From positions 1-32,874 of the forward strand of contig CAUWFN010000020.1 in the NCBI GenBank assembly GCA_963558075.1: a stretch of DNA of 32,874 nucleotides, given 5' to 3'. Origin of the DNA: CALHKP01 sp963558075 (GTDB lineage Bacteria > Bacillota > Clostridia > Peptostreptococcales > Anaerovoracaceae). Made by a program: the position numbers and the translations under genes. The notes beneath the pieces are model-generated. The model worked only from the letters and a program-made list of their open reading frames with translations. It did not search any database and was not told the origin of the DNA. Below are positions 14,290-22,489 of this stretch, piece by piece (position 1 is the stretch's first letter; the number at the start of each line of letters is the position of its first letter).

Positions 14290-16674
14290 TTGAATAAACT
14301 TCAGAAACTTATAGATGAAAAAGAATTTATATTTTTAGACGGTGCCCTTGGGACAATGCTGCAGAGCAGAGGTTTTGATCTTGGGAAGGTGCCGGAGGTT
14401 ATAAACATAACTAACCCGGAGGCGGTTACAGCGATTCACAGCGAGTATATAAATGCTGGATCTGATATCGTATACACATGCTCTTTTGGAGTCAATGATC
14501 ATAAGATAAAGGAAACAGGATACACTGTTGAAGAACTTATCACAGCGGCCGTAAAAAACGCTCTCAAGGCGCGAGAAGGCACAGAGGCTTTGGTTGCTCT
14601 TGATATAGGACCATGCGGAATCATGCTTGAGCCAAATGGAAACCTGAAATTTGAGGATGCATACGAGATGTTTAGACGCCAGGTTACTGCAGGTGCTAGT
14701 GCTGGAGCTGATCTTATTGCAATCGAAACTATGACAGACCTTTACGAGATAAAGGCTGCTCTTCTTGCGGCAAAGGAAAATACAAATCTTCCTGTTATCT
14801 GTACTATGACATTTGAGGAAAATCAGAGAACTTTTACAGGAACTCAGCTTTCATCGATGGCGCTTACCCTAGAAGGTCTTGGAGCCGATGCTATCGGAAT
14901 AAACTGTTCTCTAGGACCTGCGGAATTTGTTCCTTTGATAGAAGAATTATCAAAGTGGACGACGCTTCCGATTATAGCAAAGTCAAACGCTGGACTTCCT
15001 GATCCTGCAACGGGAGAATATATGATAAGCGCAGAAGAATTTGCAAAGACTGCTGCGGAGTTTATACCTTATGGGGTTAAATTTGTTGGCGGATGCTGTG
15101 GCACGAATCCGGACTTTATTAGAGCTCTTGTCAAAGCTTTTGATGGAAGAAAATATATTAGGCAAAATCCTAATATTCCTACATCCGTGTGTACTGCAGA
15201 AAATACAGTTGTAATAGACCAGCCTAGAATCATCGGCGAGAGAATCAACCCGACAGGAAAGAAAAAGCTAAAAGAGGCATATAAGAATGGTGACATGGAT
15301 TATGTCCTAGGACAGGCAGTGGATCAGATAAATAGCGGCGCAGAGATTTTAGATGTTAATACGGGGCTTCCTGGAATTGATGAGGTTTCTCTAATGAGAG
15401 AAGTTGTAAAGGCCCTTCAGGGTGTTTGTGATGCTCCTCTTCAGATTGATTCAAACAAAGCGGAGGTTATCGAAGCCGGCCTTAGAGTTTACTGTGGCAA
15501 AGCTATAGTAAATTCCGTAACAGGCGAGGCTAAATCCATAGAAACAATTCTTCCGGTTGCAAAGAAATATGGCGCTGCAGTCGTAGGGCTTACGCTCGAT
15601 GAGGATGGAATACCAAAGACCGTTGAAAAACGAATTGAAATTGCCGAAAGAATCATGAAAAAAGCTCTTGAAATCGGAATTCCGAAGAGAGATATATACA
15701 TAGATTGCTTAACTTTGACTGTATCTGCAGAGCAAGAAAATGCGGCAAATACACTTAGAGCAATCAGATATATCAAAGAAAACCTTGGCCTTAAGACTGT
15801 TCTTGGAGTGTCAAATATTTCCTTTGGCCTTCCAAACAGACCACTGATTAATCATAACTTCCTTCAGATGGCTCTAGCCTATGGTCTTGATCTTCCGATT
15901 ATGAATCCTGCAGCACCTGACATGGTAAGAGCTGTGGATGTGTATAAGCTTATTAGCAACATAGATAAAGGAGCAAAGAATTATATAGAAAAATACAGCG
16001 AAGAGCTTGAGTCTAAAACTGTATCAAAACCGGCAGAAAAGGCACATGTAGATGAAAGTCCTCTTGCTCATGCAATCAGAAATGGACTGAAAAAAGAGTG
16101 CAAGGAGCTTGTTTTGCAAGAACTCGAAAAAAGAGAGCCTCTTGATGTAATAAACGAAGTCCTTATTCCTATTTTAGACAAGGCAGGAGATGATTTTGAG
16201 AAGGGAAGAATATTCATACCTCAGCTGATTCTTTGTGCTACAACTGCTCAGGTGGCATTTGAAATAGTAAAAGAAAAGCTGGGAGCATCTTGCGATGAGA
16301 CTGAAAACGCCGATAAAATAGTAATAGCTACTGTGAAGGGCGATATTCACGATATCGGAAAAAACATCGTTAAGGTTATTTTGGAAAATTACGGATATGA
16401 CATTATAGATCTTGGTAAGGATGTAGAACCGGAAAGGGTCCTAGAAGTCGTTAAAAAGGAAAATGTAAAGCTTGTAGGGCTATCTGCTCTTATGACTACG
16501 ACATTATCTAGCATGAAGGATACGATTGATCTTCTTAAAGGTTCATGCCCAGAATGTAGAGTCATGGTTGGGGGAGCAGTGCTTACAGCTGACTATGCAA
16601 AAGAGATGGGAGCTGATTTCTATGTAAAGGATGCAAAGGAGTCAGCAGACAGAGCAAAGGAATGCTTTGCATAA
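14290..16674 (+). CDS. metH: Cobalamin-dependent methionine synthase, short form
   Basis: A 794-residue enzyme that moves the methyl group from methyl-THF through cobalamin to homocysteine. Domains in order: homocysteine-binding (about 1-290, zinc cysteines in GINCS and GGCCGTNP), pterin-binding (about 310-560, RIIGERINPTGKKKLKEA), B12 cap (about 600-670) and B12-binding Rossmann (about 675-794) with the DIHDIG cobalt-ligand histidine near residue 686. The C-terminal SAM-binding reactivation domain of E. coli MetH is absent, as in many clostridia, so reactivation must come from a separate protein not in this window. The start is TTG 14290, supported by AGGAGG ending eight bases upstream. A GC-rich terminator closes the unit. 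Confidence 0.95.
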   Translation: MNKLQKLIDEKEFIFLDGALGTMLQSRGFDLGKVPEVINITNPEAVTAIHSEYINAGSDIVYTCSFGVNDHKIKETGYTVEELITAAVKNALKAREGTEALVALDIGPCGIMLEPNGNLKFEDAYEMFRRQVTAGASAGADLIAIETMTDLYEIKAALLAAKENTNLPVICTMTFEENQRTFTGTQLSSMALTLEGLGADAIGINCSLGPAEFVPLIEELSKWTTLPIIAKSNAGLPDPATGEYMISAEEFAKTAAEFIPYGVKFVGGCCGTNPDFIRALVKAFDGRKYIRQNPNIPTSVCTAENTVVIDQPRIIGERINPTGKKKLKEAYKNGDMDYVLGQAVDQINSGAEILDVNTGLPGIDEVSLMREVVKALQGVCDAPLQIDSNKAEVIEAGLRVYCGKAIVNSVTGEAKSIETILPVAKKYGAAVVGLTLDEDGIPKTVEKRIEIAERIMKKALEIGIPKRDIYIDCLTLTVSAEQENAANTLRAIRYIKENLGLKTVLGVSNISFGLPNRPLINHNFLQMALAYGLDLPIMNPAAPDMVRAVDVYKLISNIDKGAKNYIEKYSEELESKTVSKPAEKAHVDESPLAHAIRNGLKKECKELVLQELEKREPLDVINEVLIPILDKAGDDFEKGRIFIPQLILCATTAQVAFEIVKEKLGASCDETENADKIVIATVKGDIHDIGKNIVKVILENYGYDIIDLGKDVEPERVLEVVKKENVKLVGLSALMTTTLSSMKDTIDLLKGSCPECRVMVGGAVLTADYAKEMGADFYVKDAKESADRAKECFA

Positions 16675-16705
16675 ACTGAAAAATAAAGAAAAAGGTAAAA
16701 GTAAG

Positions 16706-16731
16706 AGCCCGGGCAATAAGCCCGGGCTTTT
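16706..16731. terminator. Terminator after metH
   Basis: AGCCCGGGC (16706-16714) pairs perfectly with GCCCGGGCT (16720-16728) around AATAA, followed by TTTT. The minus strand also has a T-rich run (CTTACTTTT), so it may end the convergent lipoprotein gene as well. Confidence 0.88.
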
Positions 16732-16752
16732 GATTTTGAAGTGTTAATTTCT

Positions 16753-18171
16753 TTAGGACTCTGCGACCTCGCTGTGAGGCTGGTTCATCATGAATGTGAT
16801 AATTGTTCCTGTATATCTTTCTATTTTTTCCTGGTCCATTACAACATTCATAATGTTGCATTTTGGATTCTTATCGTAAACGCAGGCTGCTACAGTTGCC
16901 TGTACGCATTCTCTATATTCCATATCTTTTCCTGAATACTGGTCAAATGCTTCAGCTACAGACATTGCGAACTCTGATTCCATGTCGGATTTCCAGCCTT
17001 TGTGTCCGTAAGTACGTTCAAAGGCAACATTTGAAAGGCCGCATGTTGTTGCATAATCTTGGTCAAGCTCTGCGAGACTTGCGTTTTCTAGGCTGTTTCC
17101 TATAGCTTCCATGATATAGTTTGTTTCTGTAAGCTGGATTGAGCCGATGCTTCCGATAGATACAATTGAATCGTCAATCTCATTCTTGTAGTAGACACCG
17201 TCTACAAGAGCGTAAATTGTGCTTACGAATGAGTTAAGAGCATCTTTTGACATTACTCTTGCAGGAAGCTCCACCTGTTCATATGTAAATGAAGCATCAG
17301 GATAATCCTCAAGATATTTTTTGTTGAATTTTTCTATTGCTTTATCTATTCTTCCTTGGAATTTCTCTAGGCTGTTTTCGTCAATTACAACAGTCATTTC
17401 TGCTGACTGAGGAAGTGTGCTTGGGCTGTTTCCTCCGCTGATTGAAGCAAGTTCAAATATCAGAGCGTTAGTTTTGCATTTTGCAAGGAAGTCGCCGAAG
17501 TATTTGATAGGGTTAGGATAGCTGTTAACCTTGGAGTCAGGGATTCCACCTGGAAGTCCTCTCATAGTTATTTTGAATGCCATGTTTCCTTCAGGTGCCT
17601 GGTATCCTAGATTGCCTGTGAATTTGTATGTGCTTACAGCACCTGAGTTAACTGACCAAAGTTGTTTCTTTCCTCCTGAGAGAGTGAATACATTTGCATT
17701 GTCAGGGAAGTATTCTGTACTTATAGTTTCGAATGCTGTAAAGTTGCTGTCTGTATTTGGTGTGAAAATAACAGTTAGAGCTCCTGTTTCCTCGTTGTTC
17801 TTTATGAGATACAGGGCTGTTGACATTGGATCGATGCTGCTTATGAAATTATCTGCATCGTATGAGCAAACTACAACTGTAGGTTCTGCGTCTCTGTACA
17901 TTTCTGTAGTTTCAACCTGCATGATTACATTTCCATTTTCGTCTGATTCAACATCAACGTTTTTGGATTTTGCCCAAGAAACGAGATAGTCCTGAATTGT
18001 TTTGTTGCTTGTAAGTGTTTCTGCTGAATCAAGAAGGTCGGTTCTGTAGGCTATTGTTTTTCGTTCGATTCTTTCATCAAGACTCTCTTCTTTTTCTTTT
18101 CCGCAAGATACTAGGAAAAATGCAGAAAGAGTCATAGATAAAATCAGAAGTACGGATATAAGCTTTTTCAT
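16753..18171 (-). CDS. Lipoprotein with a catalytically dead PepD (M20C) fold
   Basis: A 472-residue exported lipoprotein: basic MKKL start, hydrophobic stretch, lipobox LVSC with Cys23. The mature part aligns along its length with PepD-type aminoacyl-histidine dipeptidases: TIQDYLVSWAKSKNVDVESD then NGNVI; TGALTVIFT; MRGLPGGIPDSKVNSYPNPI in place of GLKGGHSG...GNANK; and YGHKGWKSDMESEFAMSVAEA near the C-terminus. Each metal-ligand position I can align is changed: the HLD motif reads YDA, the EE pair reads TD, the HSG histidine is Ile, HAGLE reads VQATV, and the terminal His block is missing. It is therefore probably a peptide-binding or scaffold pseudoenzyme on the cell surface. The start has AAGGAG eight bases upstream. 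Confidence 0.8.
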   Translation of the reverse strand: MKKLISVLLILSMTLSAFFLVSCGKEKEESLDERIERKTIAYRTDLLDSAETLTSNKTIQDYLVSWAKSKNVDVESDENGNVIMQVETTEMYRDAEPTVVVCSYDADNFISSIDPMSTALYLIKNNEETGALTVIFTPNTDSNFTAFETISTEYFPDNANVFTLSGGKKQLWSVNSGAVSTYKFTGNLGYQAPEGNMAFKITMRGLPGGIPDSKVNSYPNPIKYFGDFLAKCKTNALIFELASISGGNSPSTLPQSAEMTVVIDENSLEKFQGRIDKAIEKFNKKYLEDYPDASFTYEQVELPARVMSKDALNSFVSTIYALVDGVYYKNEIDDSIVSIGSIGSIQLTETNYIMEAIGNSLENASLAELDQDYATTCGLSNVAFERTYGHKGWKSDMESEFAMSVAEAFDQYSGKDMEYRECVQATVAACVYDKNPKCNIMNVVMDQEKIERYTGTIITFMMNQPHSEVAES

Positions 18172-18253
18172 ATTATCTACTCCTTATCTATTCTTGTGTG
18201 AATTTCTGAATTTTTTAGAAATAAACTTTATTTTAGTACAAAAATACTTTATA

Positions 18254-18263
18254 ATGATATCAT
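18254..18263. promoter_or_regulatory. Palindrome ATGATATCAT, candidate operator
   Basis: An exact copy of the 10-mer at 2397-2406. It lies in the divergent region between the lipoprotein gene (minus) and the GNAT gene (plus) and overlaps a TATAAT (18250-18255) that could be the GNAT -10 box, although no good -35 partner is seen. Confidence 0.35.
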
Positions 18264-18332
18264 ATAGAAGAAATTAATTGTAGCTATTTTTATAAATTTC
18301 ACAAAACCTTTAAAGAATAGGAGATACAAGCG

Positions 18333-18872
18333 ATGGATAGTAGGAATCTGCTGATAAGAGAATCTGTATTCGAAGACTGCGTTTTCTTTGCAAAATGGGA
18401 GCAGTCGGATGCTGTTACAGAGTATTTTACAATGGATGAAGGACGTAATTATGAACAGGTTGTCACTGAGTTTGTTCGTGACAGACTAGACCCTAGCAAG
18501 AAACAGTTCACAATTGTACTCAGAGAATCAAACGAGCCAATAGGCAGAATATATCTTTCAAAGATTGATACACGCTGTGACTCTCTTGATGTAACAAGAC
18601 TTTATATCGCAGACCCTGACAACAGAAATAAGGGATATGGAGAACAGGCACTTAGAGATATACTCGATTATGCATTTATCAATCTTCATATGGAGCGAGT
18701 TACAATCGATTACTTTGTTAAGAACAAAGCAGCGGCTTACCTATATGATAAAATCGGATTCAAGAACGAAGGAATCATGAGAAATGCCGCAAAGAAAAAT
18801 GGAAAGTATTATGATCTTCAGCTAAAATCAATGCTAAGAGCAGAGTACTACGAAAATCATCATACAAACTAG
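18333..18872 (+). CDS. GNAT-family acetyltransferase (RimJ/RimL-like)
   Basis: A 179-residue soluble N-acetyltransferase. The acetyl-CoA pyrophosphate-binding motif A is LYIADPDNRNKGYGEQALRDIL near residues 90-112 (the Q/R-x-x-G-x-G/A pattern is NKGYGE). The late motif AAAYLYDKIGFKNEGIMRNAA near 130-152 is typical of RimJ/RimL and SpeG-like enzymes. The substrate (protein N-terminus, polyamine or antibiotic) cannot be told. ATG 18333 has AGGAG about ten bases upstream. It is a single-gene unit ended by the hairpin at 18966-18989 and diverges from the pseudo-PepD lipoprotein. Confidence 0.85.
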   Translation: MDSRNLLIRESVFEDCVFFAKWEQSDAVTEYFTMDEGRNYEQVVTEFVRDRLDPSKKQFTIVLRESNEPIGRIYLSKIDTRCDSLDVTRLYIADPDNRNKGYGEQALRDILDYAFINLHMERVTIDYFVKNKAAAYLYDKIGFKNEGIMRNAAKKNGKYYDLQLKSMLRAEYYENHHTN

Positions 18873-18965
18873 CATGGTTTTGGGCTTTCTGACGGCTTCA
18901 AATTTAGCATCAGAGTTTTTAGCTCAAGCTTTACTAAATATATTTATATGACTTTCAGAGACGTT

Positions 18966-18993
18966 ATCCCCCGCGTGTAGCGAGGGGATTTTT
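18966..18993 (+). terminator. Terminator after the GNAT gene
   Basis: ATCCCC-CGC (18966-18974) pairs with GCG-A-GGGGAT (18980-18989; one bulged A) around GTGTA, followed by TTTTC. Confidence 0.8.
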
Positions 18994-19074
18994 CTTTGAT
19001 TATGGTTTCGCAGATGTCGAATTTAATGGAAAAAACTGACAAAACTTATTTCTTTTTTTTTAGTTTAGGCTTTG

Positions 19075-19102
19075 TTGACAATGGGAATATGTATGATATA
19101 AT
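19075..19102 (+). promoter_or_regulatory. Strong promoter of nrdDG
   Basis: Both boxes are perfect: TTGACA (19075-19080) and TATAAT (19097-19102), 16 bases apart. The predicted start is near 19109. Confidence 0.88.
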
Positions 19103-19124
19103 TGTAAAAGTTGACGTGGAGTAG

Positions 19125-19140
19125 ACACAAGATATAGTAT
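19125..19140. promoter_or_regulatory. NrdR-box-like element before nrdD
   Basis: ACACAAGATATAGTAT matches the NrdR box consensus (acaCwAtATaTwGtgt) at 14 of 16 positions. It lies between the promoter and the nrdD ribosome site. The expected second box about 31-32 bases upstream would overlap the -10; only a poor half-site (ATTGT, 19101-19105) is seen there. Confidence 0.45.
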
Positions 19141-19152
19141 ATGGAGGACTAG

Positions 19153-21507
19153 ATGGGTACAATAAGAAACATTATCAAGAGAGACGGTAGAATCGTCGAA
19201 TTTAATATAAACAAGATTGCTGACGCTATATTTAAGGCTGCATATGTTCTTGGCGGAACTGATAGAAGTATGGCTATGGATCTTGCAATTCAGACAGAAA
19301 ATTACCTTGTAGACGTGTGCAAAAATGATACACCTACAGTTGAACAGATACAGGATGCCGTAGAAAAAACTTTGATCGATAACGGCCATGCTAAAACAGC
19401 AAAAGAATACATTCTTTATAGAGCAGAACGAACTAGAGTTAGAGACATGAACACTAAGCTCATGAAGGTGTATGAGGACCTGACGTTCAAGGAAGCGGCA
19501 GAAAATGATGTAAAAAGAGAAAATGCTAATATCGACGGAAATACGGCTATGGGAACTATGCTTAAGTACGGTTCCGAAGGAGCAAAAGAATTCTATAAGA
19601 TGTATGTTATTGACCCAGAATATGCAAAGGCTCATGAGAAGGGTGATATTCATATCCACGATATGGATTTCTATACTCTAACTATGACATGCTGCCAGAT
19701 TGACCTTGTTAAGTTACTAAAGGATGGATTTTCTACAGGTCATGGACATCTTAGAGAGCCTAATGGAATCGAAAGCTATGCTGCATTAGCTTGTATTGCT
19801 ATTCAGTCTAACCAAAACGATCAGCATGGTGGACAGTCTGTGCCTAACTTTGATTACGGCATGGCACCAGGTGTTGCAAAGAGCTACAGACAGCTTTATA
19901 GACAAAACGTTGCAAAGCTTCTTGAGGTTCTGTTTGATATGGAGGATGCAGCAGAAACAGTTAAGAAAATAAGCATTGAAATAGAAGAGGAAACAGGCCT
20001 ATATCCTAGATATGAAACAGAAAACGGATATTACGAGGTAGAGTGTGACAGACTAGCTGCACTTCTTCCTCAGGCAACTATCGCTGATGTAGAAAGAATT
20101 CAGAAAAAGTCAGTAGTGTTTGCTGACAGAGAAATTCAGAGAAAGACATATCAGGCTATGGAAGCTCTGATTCACAACCTGAACACTATGCATTCAAGAG
20201 CAGGAGCGCAGGTTCCATTCAGTTCAATCAACTACGGAACTGATACATCTCCAGAAGGCAGACTTGTAATGAAATCAATAATGGAAACTACAGATGCAGG
20301 ACTTGGAAATGGAGAAACACCAATCTTCCCTATTCAGATTTTCAAGGTTAAGGAAGGTGTAAACTATAATCCTCAGGATCCTAACTATGATTTATTCAAG
20401 CTTGCATGCAAAGTTTCAGCAAAGAGACTGTTCCCTAACTTCTCATTCCTGGATGCTCCGTTTAACCTTGCATATTACAAGGAAAATCATCCGGAAACAG
20501 AATGTGCATATATGGGCTGCAGAACTCGTGTAATGGCAAATGAATATGACAAGGATAGAGAAATTGTATATGGAAGAGGAAATCTTTCTTTCACATCTAT
20601 CAATCTTCCTAGACTTGCAATCAAAGCTCAGGGAAATGTAGATGTTTTCTTTGAAAGCTTAGACAAATATATAGATATTTGCATTGGACAGCTTCTTGAG
20701 AGAATGAGAATTCAGTCCATGAAAAAAGTTAAGAACTTTCCGTTCCTTATGGGGCAGGGTGTATGGATTGATTCTGACAAGCTAAGTGCAGAAGATACAA
20801 TTGAAGAAATAATCAAGCATGGCACACTGACAATTGGTTTTATCGGTCTTGCAGAATGCCTAAAAGCTTTAATTGGTGTTCATCATGGTGAATCAGAAGA
20901 GGCGCAGAAGCTTGGTCTTGAAATTGTTGGACACATGAGAAAAAGAATGGATGAGGAAGCAGAAAAGACAGGACTTAACTGGTCAGTAATTGCAACTCCT
21001 GCAGAGGGGCTTTCTGGACGTTTTGTAAAAATCGACCGTGAAAAATATGGAGTGATTCCAGGAGTTACAGACAGAGACTACTACACTAACAGTTTCCATA
21101 TTCCTGTTTATTACGATATCAGCGCTTTTGATAAAATATCAAAAGAAGCACCTTACCATAATCTTACAAATGGCGGACATATCACATATATCGAGCTTGA
21201 TGGAGATCCAGCAAAGAATCTAGATGCATTTGAACGCGTAGTTCGTGCAATGAAGGAAGCTGGAATTGGCTATGGCTCAATCAATCATCCTGTAGATAGA
21301 GACCCTGTATGCGGTTATACAGGAATTATCGACAACGAATGTCCTATGTGTGGAAGAACAGAGGATGATGGAAATCCTAAGTTTGAGAGAATCAGAAGAA
21401 TTACAGGTTATCTGGTAGGAACTATGGACCACTGGAACGATGCAAAGACAGCAGAAGAAAAAGACCGTGTAAAACATGGAATCGGAAAAGGATTTGAGGT
21501 TATATAA
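19153..21507 (+). CDS. nrdD: Anaerobic ribonucleoside-triphosphate reductase
   Basis: A 784-residue class III ribonucleotide reductase that makes deoxyribonucleotides without oxygen using a glycyl radical. Residues 3-90 form an ATP-cone allosteric domain (IRNIIKRDGRIVEFNINKIADAI). The catalytic domain contains HSRAGAQVPFSSINYGTD. The C-terminus has zinc cysteines (DPVCGYTG and CPMCGR) and the glycyl radical site in RRITGYLVGTMDHWND. ATG 19153 has GGAGG six bases upstream. The stop codon directly abuts the ATG of its activase, nrdG. Expression is probably governed by the consensus promoter at 19075 and an NrdR-like site. No aerobic class I or II reductase is in the window. Confidence 0.96.
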   Translation: MGTIRNIIKRDGRIVEFNINKIADAIFKAAYVLGGTDRSMAMDLAIQTENYLVDVCKNDTPTVEQIQDAVEKTLIDNGHAKTAKEYILYRAERTRVRDMNTKLMKVYEDLTFKEAAENDVKRENANIDGNTAMGTMLKYGSEGAKEFYKMYVIDPEYAKAHEKGDIHIHDMDFYTLTMTCCQIDLVKLLKDGFSTGHGHLREPNGIESYAALACIAIQSNQNDQHGGQSVPNFDYGMAPGVAKSYRQLYRQNVAKLLEVLFDMEDAAETVKKISIEIEEETGLYPRYETENGYYEVECDRLAALLPQATIADVERIQKKSVVFADREIQRKTYQAMEALIHNLNTMHSRAGAQVPFSSINYGTDTSPEGRLVMKSIMETTDAGLGNGETPIFPIQIFKVKEGVNYNPQDPNYDLFKLACKVSAKRLFPNFSFLDAPFNLAYYKENHPETECAYMGCRTRVMANEYDKDREIVYGRGNLSFTSINLPRLAIKAQGNVDVFFESLDKYIDICIGQLLERMRIQSMKKVKNFPFLMGQGVWIDSDKLSAEDTIEEIIKHGTLTIGFIGLAECLKALIGVHHGESEEAQKLGLEIVGHMRKRMDEEAEKTGLNWSVIATPAEGLSGRFVKIDREKYGVIPGVTDRDYYTNSFHIPVYYDISAFDKISKEAPYHNLTNGGHITYIELDGDPAKNLDAFERVVRAMKEAGIGYGSINHPVDRDPVCGYTGIIDNECPMCGRTEDDGNPKFERIRRITGYLVGTMDHWNDAKTAEEKDRVKHGIGKGFEVI

Positions 21508-22044
21508 ATGAAGTTAAGTGAGAATCAGGATTTAGATGAAGTTACAATAAGAATTGCAGGTGTTGTGAGAGAATCTATAGTAGATGGCCCAGGAATCAGA
21601 TTTGTTGTTTTCTGTCAGGGATGCCCTCACGGATGCAGAGGCTGTCACAATCCTGATACTCATGATTTTTCCGGCGGTTATGATTGTAGTGTGCCTGTGA
21701 TTCTTAGAGAAGTAGATAAGAATCCTCTTCTTTCTGGTGTTACGTTCAGCGGAGGCGAGCCTGCGTGTCAGAGCAGAGGGTTTTCCGTTCTTGCAGAGGA
21801 ACTGAAAAAAAGAGACCTGAATATTATGATGTATTCAGGTTTTACTTATGAGGAGCTCCTAGAAAAAGCAAAAACAGATGAGTATATGGCTAGGCTTATT
21901 GGCAATATAGATTATCTTGTTGACGGGCCTTTTATTGAGGAGGAGAAGGATTTGACACTGTCTTTTCGAGGCAGCAGAAATCAAAATATCGTTGATATTT
22001 CAAAGTCTAGAGAACTTGGTAAAAAGGTTGTTACAGAATTGTAA
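21508..22044 (+). CDS. nrdG: Anaerobic ribonucleotide reductase activating protein
   Basis: A 178-residue radical SAM enzyme that installs the glycyl radical on NrdD. The N-terminal IRIAGVVRESIVDGPGIRFVVF leads to the CPHGCRGCHNP cluster motif (CxxxCxxC), followed by the TFSGGEP SAM-binding motif. It starts directly after the nrdD stop with no own clear ribosome site upstream of the stop, indicating translational coupling. No strong terminator follows; the rpmB promoter starts 8 bases after the stop. Confidence 0.95.
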   Translation: MKLSENQDLDEVTIRIAGVVRESIVDGPGIRFVVFCQGCPHGCRGCHNPDTHDFSGGYDCSVPVILREVDKNPLLSGVTFSGGEPACQSRGFSVLAEELKKRDLNIMMYSGFTYEELLEKAKTDEYMARLIGNIDYLVDGPFIEEEKDLTLSFRGSRNQNIVDISKSRELGKKVVTEL

Positions 22045-22051
22045 AAAATGC

Positions 22052-22081
22052 TTGAAATCATACCTTGTGCTATGTTATAAT
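22052..22081 (+). promoter_or_regulatory. Promoter of rpmB
   Basis: TTGAAA (22052-22057) and TATAAT (22076-22081) are 18 bases apart. The predicted start is near 22088, giving a leader of about 100 bases for a 63-codon gene. Confidence 0.72.
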
Positions 22082-22093
22082 ATTGCTTGCAAT

Positions 22094-22128
22094 TGTGATT
22101 TGAGTGTTTTGTTATGCATAAAATCACA
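22094..22128 (+). other. 5' hairpin in the rpmB leader
   Basis: TGTGATTT (22094-22101) pairs perfectly with AAATCACA (22121-22128), leaving a 19-base loop. It lies at the very 5' end of the predicted rpmB mRNA. It may be a stability element or an autoregulatory site; no known leader family was recognised. Confidence 0.4.
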
Positions 22129-22190
22129 TAGCAGACAAAATCTAAGATTAAATGCTACATGCTTAAGATATTTAAAGGAGGTGCGGTAGA

Positions 22191-22382
22191 ATGTCAAGAA
22201 AATGCGAAATTTGTGGAAAAGGTCAGGTTTCCGGAAACAATGTATCCCATTCAAACAGACACACAAGAAGAAAATGGAATGCTAATATTCAGACTGTAAA
22301 AATTGACGATAATGGTACAGTAAGAAGAGCTAATGTATGTACAAGATGCATCAGATCAAACAAGATTAACCGTGCTATCTAA
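22191..22382 (+). CDS. rpmB: Ribosomal protein bL28
   Basis: A 63-residue large-subunit ribosomal protein. The sequence MSRKCEICGKG, then VSHSNRHTRRKWNANIQ and VCTRCIRSNKI, is typical. Both CxxC pairs (CEIC and CTRC) are intact, so this is the zinc-binding form. AAAGGAGGT lies about seven bases upstream. It is separated from the following genes by a terminator and a new promoter. Confidence 0.97.
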   Translation: MSRKCEICGKGQVSGNNVSHSNRHTRRKWNANIQTVKIDDNGTVRRANVCTRCIRSNKINRAI

Positions 22383-22395
22383 TATTAGTAATCAG

Positions 22396-22432
22396 AATCC
22401 ACAGGAGAATTAATCTCTTGTGGATTTTTTTC
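22396..22432 (+). terminator. Terminator after rpmB
   Basis: A 13-bp stem (22396-22408 with 22414-22426; one G-U pair) closes a five-base loop ATTAA and runs into T-rich sequence to 22432. Confidence 0.9.
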
Positions 22433-22436
22433 TTTG

Positions 22437-22466
22437 TTGGAACTGAAATATGTGGTAAAATAAAAT
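22437..22466 (+). promoter_or_regulatory. Promoter of the Asp23-like/recG operon
   Basis: TTGGAA (22437-22442) and TAAAAT (22461-22466) are 18 bases apart, 23 bases before the ATG at 22490. Confidence 0.55.
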
Positions 22467-22489
22467 AAGTATATTCAGGGAGGCAAGTT

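Noticed and set aside
18873..18965. Minus-strand open frame of about 20 codons after the GNAT gene
   Set aside because: Too short, no start signal, and runs into a stop on both sides; probably chance.
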